This document shows, piece by piece, positions 1-8,431 of a DNA stretch of 64,000 nucleotides. The translations under genes and the position numbers were made by a program. Positions within the stretch are counted from its first letter, which is position 1. Each line of letters begins with the position of its first letter. The notes under the pieces are model-generated. The model was given only the letters and a program-made list of their open reading frames with translations, was not told where the DNA came from and ran no database searches. Where the stretch lies: contig JBAYTR010000005.1 of assembly GCA_041675505.1 (NCBI GenBank), positions 186,001 to 250,000 of the forward strand, read 5' to 3'. This stretch comes from JAGPCK01 sp041675505 (GTDB lineage: Bacteria; Bacteroidota; Bacteroidia; UKL13-3).

Positions 1-37
1 TGCTGAGGCTCAATTGTACCAACTGTAGCCTAACAGT

Positions 38-1276
38 ATGTTACCTGCTGAATCTTTTGTTAAGCAACTTTTACGCACACTTCTTATAGGTTTTTTTACC
101 CTGCTTTTGGGTGGTAGTTTGTTGTTGTTTATTTCAGGTGAAAGATTTTATACTGCTGTTTCACTTTCCGTTTCAGCCGTATGTGGCTGCCCGCTTTTGT
201 ATGCAGATGGTTTAGAGGAATTATCCTTTTTTTCGCAAACTACTGTGGCTGTTCTCATGCAACTTTCAGCCTTGCTGTTCATGTGGGTAGGAGGGAGTTT
301 AATCAGTGTTTATCACGGGCAGTTTGATTTATGGAAAAACCTGCGCAGAGCAGTTTTTTTTACCATTCTTATTGAATTGTTGGCCATTGTTGGTTTAAAT
401 ATATTGTGGAACGCTGAAATGATTTTTCATTCACCTCTGGAGAAAATCTGCCATTCGGTTTTTATGGCTGTATCGGCTTTTACGCATTCGGGTTTTACCT
501 TAACAGCAGGTGGTTTTAACGGTGTTGCGCTTCAACAGGCGTTTCTTATTCAACTGGTGTGTACACCGGTAATTTTTGCCGGGAGTTTGAGCAGTTATGT
601 GATATTTGATATGTATTCTATCCGTAAACTACGTGAAAGATTAATGCAGCCTGAACTTAAATGGGAGGCCATCACGCGTGTATCTTTATTTGCAGCCGTT
701 GGTTTATTGCTTACCGGTGCTGTATTGTTTTATCTTTTGCCTAACCAACCTGTAGCCTCAACAGATAAAGCGGTGGTAAAAGGAATTTACAGTTTGTTTC
801 AATCGGTGAGTTGGCGCAGTGCAGGGTTCAGTTTAATAGCTCCTGAGGAGTTGGGTTCCAATCTGCTTTTGCTGGCTGTTACTGCAATCTTTATGTTCAT
901 TGGTAGTTCTTTTGCCGCAGCAGGAGGGGGAATCACTACGTTAATGGTATGGGTACTTTTGGCTAAAAGGTATTCCGTGCAAATGTCTTCAGCTTTGTTG
1001 CACACGGCTAAGTCGGTGGTATACTACGCGCTGTTATGCATTCTTTCAGCCACCCTGCTTTTGTGGGTAGTGAAACCGGGCACATTTATCGGGGTGCATT
1101 TTTTTACAGCTGTTTCAGCTTTTTCAGGTACAGGTATTTCTGCTTTGGTTCAATCAGACTACACTGTTTTTTACAGTATGATTTGTTTGTTGTTGATGGT
1201 GGCCGGAAAGCCTATGCTACTGTTTATTGCCTGCCGTAGTGCACTAAAAAATAAGCTGTTTACTTTGCCCGCATAG
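38..1276 (+). CDS. TrkH/KtrB-family potassium transporter membrane subunit
   Basis: This 412-residue polytopic protein is predicted to form the K+ pore of a Trk/Ktr uptake system in the inner membrane. Pore-loop segments typical of the family are visible: AVSAFTHSGF near residue 145, a SWRSAGF segment near 258, and AVSAFSGTG near 360; the first pore loop (SVSAVCGCPL, about 45) is less typical. An in-frame TAG lies 12 bp upstream of the ATG, so the gene is complete despite the window edge. No cytosolic regulatory partner (TrkA/KtrA) is visible; it could lie to the left. The gene converges on the permease gene and their 3' ends overlap by 17 bp. TrkH cannot be told from KtrB by eye. Confidence 0.85.
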   Translation: MLPAESFVKQLLRTLLIGFFTLLLGGSLLLFISGERFYTAVSLSVSAVCGCPLLYADGLEELSFFSQTTVAVLMQLSALLFMWVGGSLISVYHGQFDLWKNLRRAVFFTILIELLAIVGLNILWNAEMIFHSPLEKICHSVFMAVSAFTHSGFTLTAGGFNGVALQQAFLIQLVCTPVIFAGSLSSYVIFDMYSIRKLRERLMQPELKWEAITRVSLFAAVGLLLTGAVLFYLLPNQPVASTDKAVVKGIYSLFQSVSWRSAGFSLIAPEELGSNLLLLAVTAIFMFIGSSFAAAGGGITTLMVWVLLAKRYSVQMSSALLHTAKSVVYYALLCILSATLLLWVVKPGTFIGVHFFTAVSAFSGTGISALVQSDYTVFYSMICLLLMVAGKPMLLFIACRSALKNKLFTLPA

Positions 1277-2513
1277 CATCTACAGGATTGAGTCGGGATG
1301 CATTAAGTGCCGGCACAAACCCGGAAAAGATACCAATGACAACGGATATAATAATTCCGGTAACTACATTGGTGAACGAGAGTACCATCTGCATATCGAA
1401 GAGTTTACTTACCACAACCGTTCCGCCAAAAACCAGCAGCAGTCCCATTAAGCCACCGAAAATACACAGGGTAACTGATTCAGTTAAAAACTCCAGCAGG
1501 ATAAAGTAATTTTTAGCACCCAGTGATTTTTGAATGCCTATTTCGTTGGTACGTTCTTTAACTGATACAAACATAATGTTGGCAATACCAAAGCCACCCA
1601 CCAGAATAGAGAAACTACCTATTACCCAACCGGCCACGCCCACAATACCAAACAGTTGTTCAATACCACCGGCCAGCAGTGTTGTTTTGTTTAAAGCAAA
1701 GTTATCGTCATATCCCGGTTTAATTCTACGGTTGGAGCGCATAATACCGCGAAGTTCATCTTCGAGAAAACCTAACGGAACATCTTTTCTGGCCTTAACC
1801 ATAATGGTGGGGTTGTTTCGTTCCGAGTCTTTTTTGGATATACTCACGGCATAACTGTAAGGCATCACAATCATGTTATCGAGTGAATTATCCAACAGGC
1901 TTTGGCCTTCCCGTTTAAACACACCGATTACGGTCATGGGTCGCCCCGACATACGAATCTGCCTGCCTATGGCCTCCATGCCGTTAAACAGGTTGGCTGC
2001 AATTTCAGCGCCTATAATAACCACTGTGTGGCCTGAGTTAGATTCGGCCTCGGTGAAATAACGTCCTTGTTCAATGTCGAAGTTTTTGGTTTCATACCAT
2101 TGATGCGTTACACCCAAAGCGGTTATGTTGGAAATGGTATTCGGGCCGTACTTTAACAGTTTGCTGTCAATGTTAATGAGCAGGGCTGTGGCTCCGGCAT
2201 ATCCTGAATTTTTGCTCACCGCTTTAAAGTCATTTTCAGTGGCAATAGGGCGGCTCATGTATTTCCACCACTGGTAATTCTCCTCGTACCAGGGCCACTT
2301 TTGTATAAAGATTACATCGTTGCCCAGTGAATTGATGTTGTTGCGCAGGTATCTTTCCATAGAATCAACAATGGCCAGCACGGTTATAATGGAAAAAATA
2401 CCTATGGTTATACCCAGTATAGAAAGGAAAGTACGCAACTTGTTCATGCGCAAAGCCTGCAAAGCAATGGCTATACTTTCACCAATAAGACGGAGGAATA
2501 TGATCAGTTTCAC
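1260..2513 (-). CDS. MacB/FtsX-like ABC transporter permease
   Basis: A 417-residue permease of the MacB_PCD plus FtsX type. The N-terminal segment (RMNKLRTFLSILGITIGIFS, about residues 23-42) is the classic MacB entry helix, followed by a large periplasmic domain (about 60-270) and three C-terminal helices (about 285-405) ending with a conserved NPVDAMRAK tail. These proteins work with a separate or fused ATPase in mechanotransmission or efflux rather than classical transport. No ATPase gene is adjacent, so the partner must be encoded elsewhere. It is transcribed divergently from queA. Confidence 0.85.
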   Translation of the reverse strand: MKLIIFLRLIGESIAIALQALRMNKLRTFLSILGITIGIFSIITVLAIVDSMERYLRNNINSLGNDVIFIQKWPWYEENYQWWKYMSRPIATENDFKAVSKNSGYAGATALLINIDSKLLKYGPNTISNITALGVTHQWYETKNFDIEQGRYFTEAESNSGHTVVIIGAEIAANLFNGMEAIGRQIRMSGRPMTVIGVFKREGQSLLDNSLDNMIVMPYSYAVSISKKDSERNNPTIMVKARKDVPLGFLEDELRGIMRSNRRIKPGYDDNFALNKTTLLAGGIEQLFGIVGVAGWVIGSFSILVGGFGIANIMFVSVKERTNEIGIQKSLGAKNYFILLEFLTESVTLCIFGGLMGLLLVFGGTVVVSKLFDMQMVLSFTNVVTGIIISVVIGIFSGFVPALNASRLNPVDAMRAK

Positions 2514-2624
2514 TGATGCAAAGTTAACGGAGCAGGGCGTTTTTTACAGCGTTAGTTATGCTTTTCGACCAACGGAGGCGTTTAGCTGACAAAAGAAAGA
2601 GGGCAGCATTTAGTTTTTTTAGCA

Positions 2625-2655
2625 TTTGTTTAAATGGGCTATAATTATACCTTTG
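2625..2655 (+). promoter_or_regulatory. Bacteroidota-type promoter of queA
   Basis: TTTG at 2625-2628, a 19-bp spacer, and TACCTTTG at 2648-2655 match the Bacteroidota consensus TTTG-N19/20-TAnnTTTG exactly. The predicted start of transcription is near 2661, giving a leader of under 20 nt before the queA ATG at 2678. Confidence 0.75.
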
Positions 2656-2677
2656 CACCTCCCAAAAATATGCACTG

Positions 2678-3724
2678 ATGAAATTATCTCAATTTAAGTA
2701 CAATCTTCCTGAAAATCTTATTGCTAAATACCCTTCACCCGTTCGGGATGAGGCCCGTTTGATGGTGCTTCACCGCGACAAGAAGAAAATCGAGCACATG
2801 CAATTCAAAGACATTCTGAACATTTTTAATGACAAGGACGTCTTCATTCTGAACAATACCCGCGTTTTTCCGGCTCGTCTTTACGGTAGCAAAGAAAAAA
2901 CAGGAGCTAAAATTGAGGTGTTTTTATTACGCGAACTAAACCACGAACAACGTTTGTGGGATGTTTTGGTTGACCCGGCCCGTAAAATTCGTGTGGGCAA
3001 TAAACTTTATTTCGGAAATGATGATTTAGTGGCTGAAGTGGTTGATAATACTACCTCACGCGGTCGTACCATCCGTTTTCTTTTTGACGGCCCGGAAGAA
3101 GAGTTTCGTGGTTTAATAGATAAGCTGGGTGAAACACCATTGCCACGTTACATTGATCGCCCCGTTGAAGCAGATGATAAAATCCGTTACCAGACCATTT
3201 ATGCAAAAAACATAGGAGCTGTAGCCCCGCCAACAGCAGGTTTGCACTTTACTCGCGAGTTGATGATGCGTTTGGAAATTAAAGGAGCCAAGTTTGCTGA
3301 GTTAACTGTACACTCGGGTTTAGGTTCATTCCGCCCGGTTGAAGTGGAAGATCTTACCAAGCACAAAATGGATTCGGAGTTTTACGAAATCAACGAAAAA
3401 TGTGCCCGCATGGTAAACAAAGCGGTAGATGATAAAAAGCGGGTTATTGCTGTAGGAACTACCGTGATGCGTGCGATTGAATCATCGGTTTCTTCTACAC
3501 AAACCTTAAATGCCTCTACCGGTTGGACCGATACTTTCTTGTTTCCTCCCTTTGATTTTAACATTGCCAATGCCTTTATTACCAACTTTCACGCACCTGA
3601 ATCAACGTTGATGATGGTTGCAGCTGCCTTTGCTGATTATGATTTTCTGATGCATGCTTACGAAGTAGCCATCAAAGAAAAATACAAGTTTCTGGCTTAC
3701 GGTGATGCCATGCTGATTTTATAA
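2678..3724 (+). CDS. queA: S-adenosylmethionine:tRNA ribosyltransferase-isomerase QueA
   Basis: The 348-residue protein matches QueA throughout. QueA transfers and isomerises the ribosyl moiety of SAM onto 7-aminomethyl-7-deazaguanine at tRNA position 34 to make epoxyqueuosine. Recognisable segments include the N-terminal LPENLIAKYPSPVRDEARLM block, NNTRVFPARLYG, the VAPPTAGLHFT motif and the TNFHAPESTLMMVAAAF block near the C-terminus. Length is normal for the family. It has its own consensus promoter and is followed by a strong terminator, so it appears to be a single-gene unit. Confidence 0.97.
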   Translation: MKLSQFKYNLPENLIAKYPSPVRDEARLMVLHRDKKKIEHMQFKDILNIFNDKDVFILNNTRVFPARLYGSKEKTGAKIEVFLLRELNHEQRLWDVLVDPARKIRVGNKLYFGNDDLVAEVVDNTTSRGRTIRFLFDGPEEEFRGLIDKLGETPLPRYIDRPVEADDKIRYQTIYAKNIGAVAPPTAGLHFTRELMMRLEIKGAKFAELTVHSGLGSFRPVEVEDLTKHKMDSEFYEINEKCARMVNKAVDDKKRVIAVGTTVMRAIESSVSSTQTLNASTGWTDTFLFPPFDFNIANAFITNFHAPESTLMMVAAAFADYDFLMHAYEVAIKEKYKFLAYGDAMLIL

Positions 3725-3748
3725 TATCGAAATTCCATCAATACGTAT

Positions 3749-3782
3749 AAATTGCCCTACCAAAAGTGGGGCAATTTTTTTT
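3749..3782 (+). terminator. Rho-independent terminator after queA
   Basis: A 9-bp stem (AAATTGCCC and GGGCAATTT) with an 11-nt loop is followed by eight further T residues. It ends directly before the ispD ATG at 3783. Confidence 0.8.
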
Positions 3783-4454
3783 ATGAACCGATACGCCATT
3801 ATTGTTGCCGGAGGAAAAGGACAACGAATGGGTACAGAAGTACCTAAACAGTTTTTAACTGTGGCCGGAAAGCCTGTTTTAATGCACACCCTCGAACGTT
3901 TTCATCAGGCAGATGCAGCCATTCAATTGATACTGGTTTTGCCGGAGATGCACAGCGTTACCTGGGAAAACCTTTGCGAGGAGTTTAATTTTCAGGTGCC
4001 GCATTCTGTAGTAAACGGAGGAGAGCAACGTTACCATTCTGTGCTCAACGGTTTATCTGCTATTGAAGAGACGGATGCATTGGTGGCTATTCACGATGGT
4101 GTGCGGCCTTTGGTAACCGACACCATCATTAACGGAGCCTATGCTCAGGCAGAGCAACTCGGTTCGGCAATAGTGGCTGTTAAGCCTAAAGATTCTTTAC
4201 GCGTGTTGCATGAAAACGGCAGTAAGGCAGTAGAACGCAACAATTACGTACTTGTTCAAACCCCTCAGGTATTCAGACTACAGGCCATACGGGAAGCTTA
4301 TGCCGCTAATTATTCTCCCTCATTCACGGATGATGCATCGGTATATGAAGTTTCAGGAGAACGTGTTTACCTTTTTGATGGCGACTATCGAAACATTAAA
4401 ATAACCACACCGGAGGATTTACTGCTGGCAGAGGTGCTGTTGTCAGGTAGTTAA
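3783..4454 (+). CDS. ispD: 2-C-methyl-D-erythritol 4-phosphate cytidylyltransferase IspD
   Basis: A 223-residue nucleotidyltransferase of the MEP isoprenoid pathway, forming CDP-methylerythritol from MEP and CTP. Diagnostic features are the N-terminal AAG-like loop (VAGGKGQRMG, residues 8-17), a P-K-Q-F segment (PKQFL), the IHDGVRPLV motif near residue 103 and the TDDASVYE segment near 180. Length is normal. Its ATG begins right at the end of the U-tract of the queA terminator, so its transcription start must lie inside that terminator or depend on read-through. Confidence 0.95.
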   Translation: MNRYAIIVAGGKGQRMGTEVPKQFLTVAGKPVLMHTLERFHQADAAIQLILVLPEMHSVTWENLCEEFNFQVPHSVVNGGEQRYHSVLNGLSAIEETDALVAIHDGVRPLVTDTIINGAYAQAEQLGSAIVAVKPKDSLRVLHENGSKAVERNNYVLVQTPQVFRLQAIREAYAANYSPSFTDDASVYEVSGERVYLFDGDYRNIKITTPEDLLLAEVLLSGS

Positions 4455-4486
4455 TGGATATGCCAAGAAGAAATAAATAGTAAGCT

Positions 4487-5374
4487 ATGGAAATAAAATC
4501 TTCAACTTTGAGACTGTTAGTTTTTACGACAATATCTCTGATATATATTGGATGTGACAGAGGTAAGAAACAATCCATTGAAATTGTTCAAAAATCACAA
4601 GTTCAATTTGTTCAGCAGGACATTTCAGACAATCCACTTTTTAAATTATTTCAACAAGAACTTCAAAACGAATTGGGCGCAGGTTCTGGTCTAGACCCAA
4701 ATTCTACTTGGTTAGATTTTGCCAACAAAATCGCAAAAGAAGACCCAAACACTAAATACGAATGGAACTCTGCAAGCACCTCTGATGCGGACGTTTATCT
4801 TGTAGCATTTACCGACAACATTGGGTGGGGACACAGATGGGAAGCCAATATAAAAACTAACATCGTTAAGTACGTGAATCAAGACGAATATTTAAGTTAT
4901 AAATATGGTTTAACAAGGCTTGACGATGACACATTATTTGAGGTAGTTGATTTAACAAAAAATGAAATTAGCAATCAATATAAAAAAGGCAATCGTGGAA
5001 AGAAGGAAATTGTTTACTTGATTAAAGGGAAAATAAAAAATAAGACAGGTAAAACTTTAACAAGTGGGAAATTAAAAGGCAACCTTAAAATAATTTACAA
5101 AGACAAATCAGTAATAGGTTCAAGTAAATGTAAATTTTGGGAAACCAAGTGTGGTTTTAAAAGAAATATTACAACAAATTCACCATGGAAGTGCAATGAT
5201 GCTATTGAGTTTAGCATAAAGACTGAAGGTATAGACGACTTGTATTTAGACTATGAACCAGAATATGCTCTTTTTAATCTCGAACTGCAAACAGGGGACC
5301 CAATAGGATTTAGTTATGACAAGGCAATTGTTGAGTATGATGTAAAAAAACAATGGACTTCATTTAAAAAATAA
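4487..5374 (+). CDS. Hypothetical lipoprotein, AT-rich
   Basis: A 295-residue protein I do not recognise. The N-terminus has a hydrophobic stretch ending LIYIGC (Cys about residue 23), a plausible lipobox, so it is likely an outer-membrane or periplasmic lipoprotein. A cysteine-bearing segment around residues 208-235 (KCKFWETKC and later KC) could form disulfides. The base composition is much more AT-rich than ispD before it, and the codon choice (AAA, GAA, ATA) differs from neighbouring core genes. With the next gene it looks like a recently acquired two-gene insert. Confidence 0.7.
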   Translation: MEIKSSTLRLLVFTTISLIYIGCDRGKKQSIEIVQKSQVQFVQQDISDNPLFKLFQQELQNELGAGSGLDPNSTWLDFANKIAKEDPNTKYEWNSASTSDADVYLVAFTDNIGWGHRWEANIKTNIVKYVNQDEYLSYKYGLTRLDDDTLFEVVDLTKNEISNQYKKGNRGKKEIVYLIKGKIKNKTGKTLTSGKLKGNLKIIYKDKSVIGSSKCKFWETKCGFKRNITTNSPWKCNDAIEFSIKTEGIDDLYLDYEPEYALFNLELQTGDPIGFSYDKAIVEYDVKKQWTSFKK

Positions 5375-5382
5375 AATCAACT

Positions 5383-5907
5383 ATGACAAGGCAAAACGAA
5401 AAACTAGCTCCTTTTCACGTAAAAGTCTCAGCAGAAGCAATTGCCGCTGGACAGTTTGCTCGACTTGGTTATGATGTTTCAGTTCAATATGGAGCCAACC
5501 AACCTGAATACGATTTAATAATATCAAAAGGTGACGATAAACTCTATAAAGTTTCTGTAAAAGGAAGTCAAGAAGGTTATTGGGGTTTAACTCAAAAATT
5601 TTTAACAAAAAGTAAAGCAGACTATAAAGACGCAATAGATAAATGGTTACAAAAGCATAGCTCTAAGACAATATTTTGTTTTGTTCAATTACAAAATGTA
5701 CCAATTGACATTTTACCAAGAATATATCTTGCAACACCTAAAGAAGTTGCAAAACGGTTAAAAGAAACTGCCAATAATAATGGGGCTACAATTCTTTATG
5801 AAAATCATACTTGGAAACGAAAAATTGCTATAGGCTTTGGTACAATAGACAAAATTCCAAACTCTTGGAAGTTTTCTAAAGAACGCATTGAACAGCTTAC
5901 AAAATGA
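5383..5907 (+). CDS. PD-(D/E)XK-like nuclease-fold protein, uncharacterised
   Basis: A 174-residue protein with the outline of a restriction-endonuclease-like core: E18 in the first helix (SAEAIAAGQFARLGYDV), D44 in EYDLII, and KVSVKG with K60 after a strand. The usual acidic residue of the (D/E)XK pair is a serine (S58), so activity is uncertain. The layout resembles DUF4365 or group-I-intron-endonuclease-like families; this is a fold-level guess. It starts 8 bp after the lipoprotein gene and shares its AT-rich composition, so the two are probably co-transcribed. Confidence 0.6.
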   Translation: MTRQNEKLAPFHVKVSAEAIAAGQFARLGYDVSVQYGANQPEYDLIISKGDDKLYKVSVKGSQEGYWGLTQKFLTKSKADYKDAIDKWLQKHSSKTIFCFVQLQNVPIDILPRIYLATPKEVAKRLKETANNNGATILYENHTWKRKIAIGFGTIDKIPNSWKFSKERIEQLTK

Positions 5908-5940
5908 CTTCTGAGAAAGACCTGAGAACCCTTATAAAAC

Positions 5941-6552
5941 TTATTTATTCAGCTTCTTGATGTACTCGTCCACTATGCCCATTTTCTGCGTAACGTCACC
6001 TAAACGAAACATGGATTTTTCTTCTGTGTTGTAAACCTGAGTGTACCACAGCATCTCAGTTTTGGCTGATTCAGCAATTTTAACCAGTTCCATTTTGCGT
6101 TCTTTGGGAAGCGCAGCAATGGCGGCATCTGTATTTTTAATTCCGCTGGTTGATTTGCCTTTGTTCTTTTGTGTTTCTTCGAACAGGATATTGTTGAATT
6201 TATGAAAGGCTGCTAAACACCTGTAATAGCCGGCATTCGGGTCCTCTGATTTTACTGTGGCGAAATAGACCTGTCCCCAGTAAACAGCAGAGTCGCATGA
6301 GTTAGGTATTGATTTTACGGTATAACAATCGGTGTAGTAAGACTTGATTTTTTCGCGCATCCACAAGGTATCAATGGGAACAACTTTTGGTGCTGCGGGT
6401 TGTCCGGGTTTACCTGCAGTGCCCGGTTTGCCTGGGGCAGGCTTTTGTGCAGGAACGGATGGTTTGGCCGGAGTGGCAGACGGTTTAGTTTGAGCCATGG
6501 CCCATGTGCCCAAGGTTAGTATGCAAGCTGTAGTAAGTAGTATTTTTTTCAT
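5941..6552 (-). CDS. Hypothetical secreted protein with Pro/Ala/Lys-rich linker
   Basis: A 203-residue protein with a clear signal peptide (MKKILLTTACILTLGTWAMA, cleavage before QTKPS). A low-complexity Pro/Ala/Gly/Lys segment follows at about residues 21-55, then a helical domain with two cysteines in CYTVKSIPNSC. Probably periplasmic or outer-membrane associated. I do not recognise the family. Nothing nearby suggests a function. Confidence 0.7.
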   Translation of the reverse strand: MKKILLTTACILTLGTWAMAQTKPSATPAKPSVPAQKPAPGKPGTAGKPGQPAAPKVVPIDTLWMREKIKSYYTDCYTVKSIPNSCDSAVYWGQVYFATVKSEDPNAGYYRCLAAFHKFNNILFEETQKNKGKSTSGIKNTDAAIAALPKERKMELVKIAESAKTEMLWYTQVYNTEEKSMFRLGDVTQKMGIVDEYIKKLNK

Positions 6553-6592
6553 TCTGAATTCTTTTTGTCAAATTAAAACTAAACCTGTGAGA

Positions 6593-7147
6593 TTACAAAC
6601 GGGGGCGCCAAGGAATTTCATCCACATTAAAATCAGTAGCAATTTTGCGCGACAGCACAAACAGGTAATCAGATAACCGGTTAAGGTAAACAGCAATTAT
6701 TTCGGGCACCTGTGATTCATTGCTCAAGTGAACAACCAAACGCTCAGCCCTGCGGCAAATGCACCTGGCCACATGCGCAGTAGAAACAGCCGGGTGTCCG
6801 CCAGGTAGGATAAAACTTCTCAGTTCAGGTAAATTCTCATCCATAGCATCCATTTCTTTTTCCAGCAGTTCTACATCTGTTTCATGTAAATCAGGTATTT
6901 TCATTTTTGATTTTTCAGGATCAGAAGCCAACACGGAACCAATGGTAAACAAGCGGTCCTGTATTTCATACAATACTTCTTTGGCGTGCGCATTGGTAAT
7001 CATGTCCTTCACCAAACCAATATAAGAGTTCAACTCGTCCACAGTTCCGTAGCTTTCAATACGCAGGTGGTACTTGGGTACTCTCACTCCGCCAATCAAA
7101 GAGGTTTCGCCTTTATCTCCGGTTTTGGTGTAAATTTTAAATGTCAT
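6593..7147 (-). CDS. Cob(I)alamin adenosyltransferase, PduO type
   Basis: This 184-residue protein matches the PduO-type corrinoid adenosyltransferases, which transfer the adenosyl group of ATP to cob(I)alamin. Diagnostic pieces are the N-terminal IYTKTGDKGETSL loop (residues 5-17), SYGTVDELNSYIG (about 32-44), CRRAERLVV (about 129-138) and LNRLSDYLFVLSR (about 153-165). Length is normal. No other cobalamin gene is nearby; it probably serves B12-dependent enzymes encoded elsewhere. Confidence 0.95.
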   Translation of the reverse strand: MTFKIYTKTGDKGETSLIGGVRVPKYHLRIESYGTVDELNSYIGLVKDMITNAHAKEVLYEIQDRLFTIGSVLASDPEKSKMKIPDLHETDVELLEKEMDAMDENLPELRSFILPGGHPAVSTAHVARCICRRAERLVVHLSNESQVPEIIAVYLNRLSDYLFVLSRKIATDFNVDEIPWRPRL

Positions 7148-7151
7148 AGGT

Positions 7152-7159
7152 CAAAGGTA
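7152..7159 (-). promoter_or_regulatory. Putative -7 box of the adenosyltransferase gene
   Basis: TACCTTTG on the minus strand, 4 bp from the ATG, matches TAnnTTTG perfectly. No TTTG is found at the expected upstream spacing. If used, the transcript would be leaderless or nearly so. Confidence 0.4.
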
Positions 7160-7323
7160 ATTTTAATACACTAAACATGTATACCGATACAAATTGTTTG
7201 TTGGGGCCGGATTAATTCTGTCTTTACTTTAAATGCGGTTGCACTTATCTGCTATTAAAGTGAATATTTGCACTATTAAAAAATATTTTTGAAACGGTGT
7301 TCAGTATATTAATCAAAAGATAA

Positions 7324-8316
7324 TTGGGAAACAGGTTGACACAAAATTACCTGAAGTGGATAAAGACCTTGATGCTGACCGGTGTTGGTATAGCCTTGTT
7401 CTACTTTGCTGTGCGCAACCAAAATTGGGGTAATTTCAGGTCCATTATTTCCGGTGGCACGTATTACAATGTGTTTGGTATTGTGCTGGTGTCATATGCC
7501 AGTTATTGGTTTCGCACCAAACGCTGGAAACTGTTGTTGCATGCTGCAGGTAAAGAGGCCTCCTTTGTTCATTCCATTTCTGCGCTTAGTGTAAGTTACA
7601 TGATTAACTACGCCATTCCCCGACTGGGTGAGTTAACGCGTTGTTACATTATCAGGCGAAGGGAAGGGGTGCCGTTTGAACTTTCGCTCGGAACTGTTAT
7701 CATGGAAAGGCTGGTTGACATTGCCATGTTGGGATTGGTTGTGTCGGCTGCGCTATTGCTTCAATTCAAGCAGTTGTTTGGTTTTGCCAAGACCAATATA
7801 TATCAACCTATACGGGAGAAAATCGGTTCGGCAGAAATACCTCTTCACTACTTTTTGTTAATGTTGGTAATAGTGGTGTTGCTGTATTTTATTGTCCAAA
7901 AAATAAGCAAATGGAAATCCGGTCAGCTTCAACTTCATTCATTTGTTGACGGCCTGAAGAGTATCAGGCAGGTGAAAAGCAAGCGGCAATTTGCATTTTA
8001 CACGGCCGGCATCTGGACGTGTTATTTCCTGATGACCTATTTGTGGGCCTTTTCCTTTACTGAAACAGAAAATATATCACCTCTACAGGCTTTTGTAGTA
8101 ATGGTGGCCGGTACACTTGGGCGCTCATTGCCCATTCAGGGTGGAGGGTTCGGGGCATATCATTTTATGGTAACCAAAACACTCGTGATTTATGGCATAA
8201 CAGAACAAGCGGGTTTTGCCCTGGCTGTTCTTATACATGGCGGACAAATGGTGTTCAGTCTACTGATAGGACTTGCAGGGTATTTCTATCTGATGCTTAC
8301 GGAAAAGAAGCAGTAA
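7324..8316 (+). CDS. Lysylphosphatidylglycerol synthase-like/UPF0104 integral membrane protein
   Basis: A 330-residue protein with about eight predicted membrane helices of the LPG_synthase_TM (UPF0104, flippase-like) family. The signature region is YAIPRLGELTRCYIIRRREG (about residues 97-116) followed by ERLVD, plus the LPIQGGGFGAYHFMV block near residue 270. Family members lie in lipid or glycolipid transport settings; MprF flippase domains are relatives. The catalytic soluble domain of MprF is absent. The open frame begins at TTG 7324 straight after an in-frame TAA; TTG 7336 or ATG 7372 are alternative starts. Confidence 0.85.
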   Translation: MGNRLTQNYLKWIKTLMLTGVGIALFYFAVRNQNWGNFRSIISGGTYYNVFGIVLVSYASYWFRTKRWKLLLHAAGKEASFVHSISALSVSYMINYAIPRLGELTRCYIIRRREGVPFELSLGTVIMERLVDIAMLGLVVSAALLLQFKQLFGFAKTNIYQPIREKIGSAEIPLHYFLLMLVIVVLLYFIVQKISKWKSGQLQLHSFVDGLKSIRQVKSKRQFAFYTAGIWTCYFLMTYLWAFSFTETENISPLQAFVVMVAGTLGRSLPIQGGGFGAYHFMVTKTLVIYGITEQAGFALAVLIHGGQMVFSLLIGLAGYFYLMLTEKKQ

Positions 8317-8415
8317 ACTGTTTAGGAAGAACCGCCTTTTTATCTTCAATAAGGCCTTTTAACCAGTAGCTTATCATCTTATTTAAAACCATTCTACAAT
8401 CTTAATCTTTAAGAT

Positions 8416-8423
8416 TATCTTTG
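8416..8423 (+). promoter_or_regulatory. Putative -7 box of mnmA
   Basis: TATCTTTG matches TAnnTTTG and lies 8 bp before the mnmA ATG, which implies a very short leader. No convincing -33 TTTG is present. Confidence 0.45.
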
Positions 8424-8431
8424 CAGCTCAA

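Noticed and set aside
7178..7191. TGTATACCGATACA dyad upstream of the adenosyltransferase gene as a Crp-type site
   Set aside because: The centre is 32.5 bp, not 36.5 bp, from the box, and there is no second copy or linked regulator.
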